From: Ignavibacteriaceae bacterium
Lineage (GTDB): Bacteria; Bacteroidota; Ignavibacteria; Ignavibacteriales; Ignavibacteriaceae
Assembly: GCA_031292455.1 (NCBI GenBank)
Contig: JARLHC010000118.1
Span: 1 to 58,669, forward strand
Length of the DNA stretch: 58,669 bases
Direction of reading: 5' to 3'
The notes under the pieces were generated by a model, which saw only the letters and a list, made by a program, of their open reading frames with translations, searched no databases and was not told the origin of the DNA. Shown here piece after piece: positions 55,063-58,669 of the stretch; position 1 is the first letter of the stretch; each line of letters begins with the position of its first letter. Both the position numbers and the translations under genes were made by a program.

Positions 55063-55151
55063 ATATTCACCCGCAAAGTTGAATAATAATAATTTCGACT
55101 ATTAATATATAATCCATATTTAAATAAAGCAAACCAAATACCAGGGGGAGG

Positions 55152-55328
55152 ATGGACCGAGCGGATACTACTCCCCCCTCAACATCATTTCTTAATTCTT
55201 CAGTAGGTGAACTTTTAGATCAATATGGATTTTCCAAGTTCAAAAGCCTGGTTAAGTTTGTTGATATGACTGTTACTCAATCACAAGTATTAAAGAATTA
55301 TTTTCATTCAAGGGATCTGAAGAGTTAA
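55152..55328 (+). CDS. Candidate 58-residue small protein
   Basis: The frame encodes a polar N-terminus and a helical, basic body: VGELLDQYGFSKFKSLVKFV and TVTQSQVLKNYFHSRDLKS. The composition looks protein-like, but the GGGGGAGG stretch abuts the ATG too closely for a good ribosome site. GGGGGAG (55144-55150) can also pair with CTCCCCC (55171-55177), which would hide the start. Family unknown; it could be a remnant. Confidence 0.35.
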   Translation: MDRADTTPPSTSFLNSSVGELLDQYGFSKFKSLVKFVDMTVTQSQVLKNYFHSRDLKS

Positions 55329-55385
55329 ATAGCGACCCCCTCCTGGCTTTTTTGATTTTGATAAGTACTGATATTTCAATGCGTA

Positions 55386-55640
55386 ATGGTATTTTTTGTC
55401 CTTAATCTTGTCGCATATTTAGCAAATATATGCGACAAATTGCCAGTATCAGACATTTATTTGAGTATAAATTTGTACGGCGGCAATAATAGCGGCAACT
55501 TTATGCCAGATGAACGATTTTTGATGTTTTCGGTTAAAGGCGTAGAGATAGATTACAAAGGTGGTCCAGAGCAGGGTTCACCATATTGTAGGAGAGTTCA
55601 TACTGCAGAAGTTGCTGCTGATGTAGATCCAGATGTTTAG
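55386..55640 (+). CDS. ORF carrying the least damaged long-form repeat (copy 10)
   Basis: The 84-codon frame covers the long repeat (55480-55630). Its second half, NFMPDERFLMFSVKGVEIDY, KGGPEQGSPYCRRVHTAEV and an acidic end, has counterparts in copies 3 and 5, where stops break the frame. Recurrent DYKG/DNKG and CRRVH at the protein level suggest that the repeat derives from a coding sequence. No ribosome site is evident at the first ATG. I am unsure that it is expressed. Confidence 0.35.
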   Translation: MVFFVLNLVAYLANICDKLPVSDIYLSINLYGGNNSGNFMPDERFLMFSVKGVEIDYKGGPEQGSPYCRRVHTAEVAADVDPDV

Positions 55641-55667
55641 GATGATGATGAAGTTACTATGAATGCT

Positions 55668-56483
55668 TTATGATTCGATTTCCTTGATAAAGGTATTGAA
55701 AACATATTGAATATTATTTTTGAGCTGATCGTCATTAAAGTCTTTGAACGCATTTGTAGGTTTTTGGCTAAAGACCATATTTATTCCATTTTTAGGTTCT
55801 TCAATAAAATACTTATTCAGATTATCCTTAAATGTATTAAACCATTTAGATGGATATTGTGCAGCTACTTCTTTTACCCCATTTATTAATTCCCTTTTAT
55901 GCCTATCTCTATAGGCTAAAATGTCAAATATATAATATAAATCCTTTGCTTTTTTAGTGTCTTCTATTCTTTTAGTAAAAACTAATCCTTTATTAAAAAT
56001 AAATGCTGCCGGTTGGGGAATCCAGATAGTTAAATTCTTACCTTCGATATCCAGGATAATGGGAATTTTATTTTCAATATTGATATTTAAGTATTCCAGG
56101 GTTTGAGCCCAAATCCCGGGTTGGACTTCAATAGATTCTTTATTCCGTCCATATCCAGCATAAGTGAGAAATTCTATCGATAATAAAGTACCTTCAATTT
56201 CTCCTTCGAAATGCCCCACTGGTGAATTTGTTAATGGAGTATATATTGGTTTCATTCCCCATAGTAAAAATTTGTCGATAAGTTTGCCCTGTCCGGACAC
56301 CGGGATCTGTTTACCAACAATAAAATCAAAATCATAGGTTTGAATAGGAAACTTATTCTTGTCCCCCCATAGGTACTGATAATATATTAATGAAGCCCAT
56401 CCGCCACCTAAAACAATATGTGGCAAATATTCCTCAAGCATTTTAATAACTTCGAATAAATTTTGTTTTAAGTCTACTGACAT
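55668..56483 (-). CDS. Nucleotidyltransferase of a second AbiE-like (type IV TA) pair
   Basis: The 271-residue protein has VLGGGWASLIYYQYLWG (24-40), then Asp51 and Asp53 (YDFDFIVG), and an acidic third position near Glu104 (LSIEFLTYAG), the pattern of minimal nucleotidyltransferases. LVFTKRIEDTKKAKDLYYIFDILAYRDRHK (two parts) matches the helical region of AbiEii/GSLYT-type toxins. It is clearly different from the first pair's enzyme. It begins 1 base after the stop of the putative antitoxin gene. Confidence 0.72.
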   Translation of the reverse strand: MSVDLKQNLFEVIKMLEEYLPHIVLGGGWASLIYYQYLWGDKNKFPIQTYDFDFIVGKQIPVSGQGKLIDKFLLWGMKPIYTPLTNSPVGHFEGEIEGTLLSIEFLTYAGYGRNKESIEVQPGIWAQTLEYLNINIENKIPIILDIEGKNLTIWIPQPAAFIFNKGLVFTKRIEDTKKAKDLYYIFDILAYRDRHKRELINGVKEVAAQYPSKWFNTFKDNLNKYFIEEPKNGINMVFSQKPTNAFKDFNDDQLKNNIQYVFNTFIKEIES

Positions 56484-56484
56484 A

Positions 56485-57573
56485 TTAATTGATGTTCAAC
56501 AACTTTTTCAATTTAACTTCATAAATTTTTTCAGCCTGTTCACGCCCTCTGAGAGGATAATTGTACAGATCTAAATATAACTGCAGATCGGAAACTACCC
56601 ATAGGTTCTGAATAAACTGCCTATCGAAGAAAACTGATTTTTTATAATATGGAAGCATAAATATTATATTGGCACCCTTGTCAACCTGAATTAAATTTAA
56701 ATCCTTAAACTGATCTAAATTTCCCATATCTCTTATATAAATATGAACTATATCATAGGCTGAGTAATTATAAATCAGATTTGCTCCCGCCTGGAAGCTA
56801 AGGGCATAGTCAGGATTTGAGTTGCCAATTGATATTTTTGATATGTCGGCTAAAATATCTTTTACGTTTTTCCCCGGAGAAAAGAATTTTAATTCAGAAT
56901 TATTTACAGGGCTATAGTTTTCGACCCAATCTTTTAGTATCTGTTCTCTATTTATCAGTTTTATTTGGGAATCTATCCTTATAATGTAATTCCGCAACTG
57001 CAATTCACTTACTATCCTGGAAACAAACCCCGGGTCGAGCCCTATTGAATTAGCTAATTCTCTAATACCCCATAATTGTTGTTTATCATAGAGTAATTTT
57101 CTTATCAGTAATGATGCCTTGTCAGAAAATGGACTCCTATTTTTTCTATTATCGGGGGACAGGTTTTTATTCTGAAGTTTCTCAATATAAATTCTATCTT
57201 CGGCTATATAGACATTTCCACTTAGATCAATAAAATTTATTCCTCGTTCTTTACATTCTTTCTGTTTTAGTTGGTTTAAATAACGTGCAAGGATGAGATA
57301 TTTGCCTGAGGCTTTTTCTTTTTTCAGAAACAATATTTTTTCAATATTAAAGTTAAATGATGCAGAACTATCGGAGTTCATGATCTCTCCCCGAAACTCC
57401 ATTTTTCTCTTATTATATTCGATTATCAACCTAAAATCCGCTCGATGGAATTTCCCATCTGCTGATTTTTCCGAGGAATCTATTTTTTCGATTCTGGATT
57501 TAAACAGGTTCCCTGGTAAGATCTCGTGGGATTTTAGACTAAATTCGTTAAATATGTCATTTTCTAGATTCAT
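56485..57573 (-). CDS. AbiEi-like antitoxin/regulator of the second pair
   Basis: I start it at ATG 57573 (MNLENDIFNEFS); the longer frame to 57639 would run through operator-like repeats. The 362 residues contain RGINFIDLSGNVYIAEDRIY, the same NFID-(A/S)-GN-(Y/F)-I element as the first AbiEi, a helix-turn-helix (GIRELANSIGLDPGFVSRIVSEL) and a C-terminal DLQLYLDLYNYPLRGREQAEKIYE block matching YADLLATGDPRN...IIYE. It precedes the nucleotidyltransferase by 1 base, so the two form a coupled operon. Confidence 0.72.
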   Translation of the reverse strand: MNLENDIFNEFSLKSHEILPGNLFKSRIEKIDSSEKSADGKFHRADFRLIIEYNKRKMEFRGEIMNSDSSASFNFNIEKILFLKKEKASGKYLILARYLNQLKQKECKERGINFIDLSGNVYIAEDRIYIEKLQNKNLSPDNRKNRSPFSDKASLLIRKLLYDKQQLWGIRELANSIGLDPGFVSRIVSELQLRNYIIRIDSQIKLINREQILKDWVENYSPVNNSELKFFSPGKNVKDILADISKISIGNSNPDYALSFQAGANLIYNYSAYDIVHIYIRDMGNLDQFKDLNLIQVDKGANIIFMLPYYKKSVFFDRQFIQNLWVVSDLQLYLDLYNYPLRGREQAEKIYEVKLKKLLNIN

Positions 57574-57676
57574 TGTTGTCTTATTTAATACTGTTGTCCA
57601 TTTGGGCAACAACTTAAATATAAACAACATGAAAGTCAAATTTAACTATCTCTTATTGACAATCAATAGGATAGTT
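57574..57676. promoter_or_regulatory. Operator-like repeats in front of AbiE-like pair 2
   Basis: TGTTGTC occurs at 57574-57580 and 57592-57598; the latter forms a hairpin GTTGTCC-ATTT-GGGCAAC (57593-57610). Further out AACTATC (57644-57650) pairs with GATAGTT (57670-57676), with ATTGA/TCAAT inside, a nested palindrome of 33 bases. These are candidates for autoregulation by the antitoxin. The sequence differs from the TTAGACA boxes of pair 1. Confidence 0.55.
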
Positions 57677-57773
57677 ATAAAATATAAGTGCGATTTTATC
57701 ATTAACGACACCGTTTTAGTGTGTTAGTAAATGAACCAGTCATTCATGTAAGAAGAATGCCAGATTATTTTTT

Positions 57774-57830
57774 TTAACGATTAAATATAAGGAATACTAT
57801 TTGATATGTAATTATGCTGAACTGACCTAT
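57774..57830 (+). repeat. Island repeat family, copy 11
   Basis: TTTAACGATTAAATATAAGG is followed by AATACTATTTGATATGTAAT. The best match is copy 4. It lies at the 3' end of the second small acidic protein gene, just beyond its stop on the minus strand. Confidence 0.75.
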
Positions 57831-58066
57831 GCAACATAAAAGACTGATTGATTAAATTCTTCACTAACATTAGTCCATGATACACCCATTTCCGAATCAA
57901 TATGGCGCTCCATATCTTCCAAAATTTGCTCAGCCTCCCCACGAGTTAATTCTTCTCCCATTTCTTCAGCTTTTTCCAATACATCGCCAACCTGCCAATA
58001 ATGCATACAAATTGATTCTTCGGGGTTTTCTTTTTGAAGTATTTCTATCCAATCTTTTATTTTCAT
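57827..58066 (-). CDS. Small acidic protein, paralog pair member 2
   Basis: The 79 residues KIKDWIEILQKENPEESICM, AEEMGEELTRGEAEQILEDM and ERHIDSEMGVSWTNVSEEF align with the protein at 54195-54443 over ~65 residues; the last ~12 residues differ. It precedes the AbiE-like pair 2 on the same strand by 188 bases. Function unknown. Confidence 0.7.
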   Translation of the reverse strand: MKIKDWIEILQKENPEESICMHYWQVGDVLEKAEEMGEELTRGEAEQILEDMERHIDSEMGVSWTNVSEEFNQSVFYVA

Positions 58067-58147
58067 ATTCCAATCTCCTTACCATTTTTCGTAAAGCCTG
58101 AACGCTAATAAATCATTCATTTGGGGATTTCAATTTCTTGATATTCT

Positions 58148-58423
58148 TTAACATCTTTTTATTTCCATCAGATCTTTAATTACTTTTTCTGCTGTTTTAG
58201 GCATAGCTATCGTTTTGCCAGCGTCGGCAAAATGATCATTTGTTTTTTGACCAGCTTTTAGACAAGCCGTTTGGGCTTTATCAATGACTTGCTCAAAATT
58301 TGCCCATTAAGTATATCCCAATAGTTTCTGTAAGTCTCTTGCAAACCAAAATTCAACCCCATTAATTTCATTTGCATAAGATTCAAAATTATTCGATAAA
58401 GTTTTTATCGTTTGTAATTTCAT
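58148..58423 (-). pseudogene. DinD/BRO-like protein remnant
   Basis: From ATG 58423 the frame reads MKLQTIKTLSNNFESYANEI, NGVEFWFARDLQKLLGYT, then TAA at 58307-58309 (codon 39) at the place where relatives have a charged residue before W-NF. It continues WANFEQVIDKAQTACLKAG and DHFADAGKTIAMPKTAEKV and ends at 58148. The start of DNA-damage-inducible protein D (~275 residues) is recognisable; two thirds are missing. The 246 bases upstream to the window end show no gene. Confidence 0.75.
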
Positions 58424-58669
58424 TTTTACCTCTTTCGGACAATTGAATTATTTATTGTTATGTAACCAACCTGTTGACTTTTTTTATTAGCGGGTGATTT
58501 AATACTTTCGAATAATTATTTTGAGATCCTGTCCTTACTATAAACCATATCCGGATATAAAATAGCTAAATTTAGCGATAATCAAAAGAATTCTTCATTT
58601 AATTTTACCAGATAAATTTTATTAAAGGAGGCAGAGCGTTACCTGAATTTATTGAATGAATTAAATAAT

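Noticed and set aside
57574-57639. Upstream start (57639) for the second AbiEi-like gene
   Set aside because: The added residues are hydrophobic and unlike the family, and the DNA there is made of operator-like repeats; ATG 57573 is preferred.
58600-58669. New plus-strand gene start at the window end after AAAGGAGG (58624-58631)
   Set aside because: No start codon with an open frame follows; the nearest frames stop within a few codons, so only the ribosome-site-like sequence is there.

Overview
The window looks like one contig of an AT-rich member of the Ignavibacteria / Chlorobi-Bacteroidota neighbourhood. Support is indirect: a dockerin-like calcium-binding tail and a degenerate secretion-sorting (T9SS-type) tail, an HU-SPOR membrane protein, UMF1 and DUF2085 membrane families, mostly weak Shine-Dalgarno sites, and a pterin cluster like that used by green sulfur bacteria for tetrahydrobiopterin. 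No rRNA is present; one tRNA (Leu, anticodon GAG) was found. The assignment is an inference.

Layout. 1-6.2 kb: end of a secreted protein, a KimA-like potassium transporter, an 11-repeat TPR protein, an NHL-propeller protein and three small membrane proteins. 6.2-13.1 kb: a four-gene minus-strand envelope operon (988-aa TPR protein, outer-membrane barrel, HU-TM-SPOR protein, TonB-like protein). 13.2-15.7 kb: tRNA-Leu and an ECF sigma / anti-sigma / CpxP-like stress module whose divergent promoters are mirror copies of one motif. 15.7-18.9 kb: peroxiredoxin, PTPS, FolE and an SDR in one operon, followed by a pterin-dependent aromatic amino acid hydroxylase, together a plausible tetrahydrobiopterin synthesis-and-use set. 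19-25.7 kb: murB, SDR, UMF1 transporter, nusB, a DUF218/YdcF-like protein, VanZ and Nnr. 25.7-32.8 kb: asnS followed by nuoJKLMN, with nuoA-I absent. 32.9-37.4 kb: mixed small genes (pirin, methyltransferases, DUF1003, a TonB_C/parvulin-like lipoprotein).

From about 37.4 kb to the end the character changes. Genes become short and unrelated to each other, spacing is loose, pseudogenes are frequent (class V aminotransferase, SRPBCC, DinD/BRO-like, lipoprotein, polysaccharide-lyase tail), and one short intergenic repeat family recurs at least eleven times. I noticed no copy in the first 37 kb. Two AbiE-type (type IV) toxin-antitoxin pairs, a RhuM protein, a paralogous pair of small acidic proteins and a Rieske/glutaredoxin/ferredoxin-thioredoxin-reductase operon sit in this part, which I read as an accessory island.

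The most unusual signals are the island-restricted repeat family, the four alternating TTAGACA boxes in front of the first AbiE pair, the mirrored ECF promoters, the two AbiE-like modules, and the compact thiol/Rieske redox operon.
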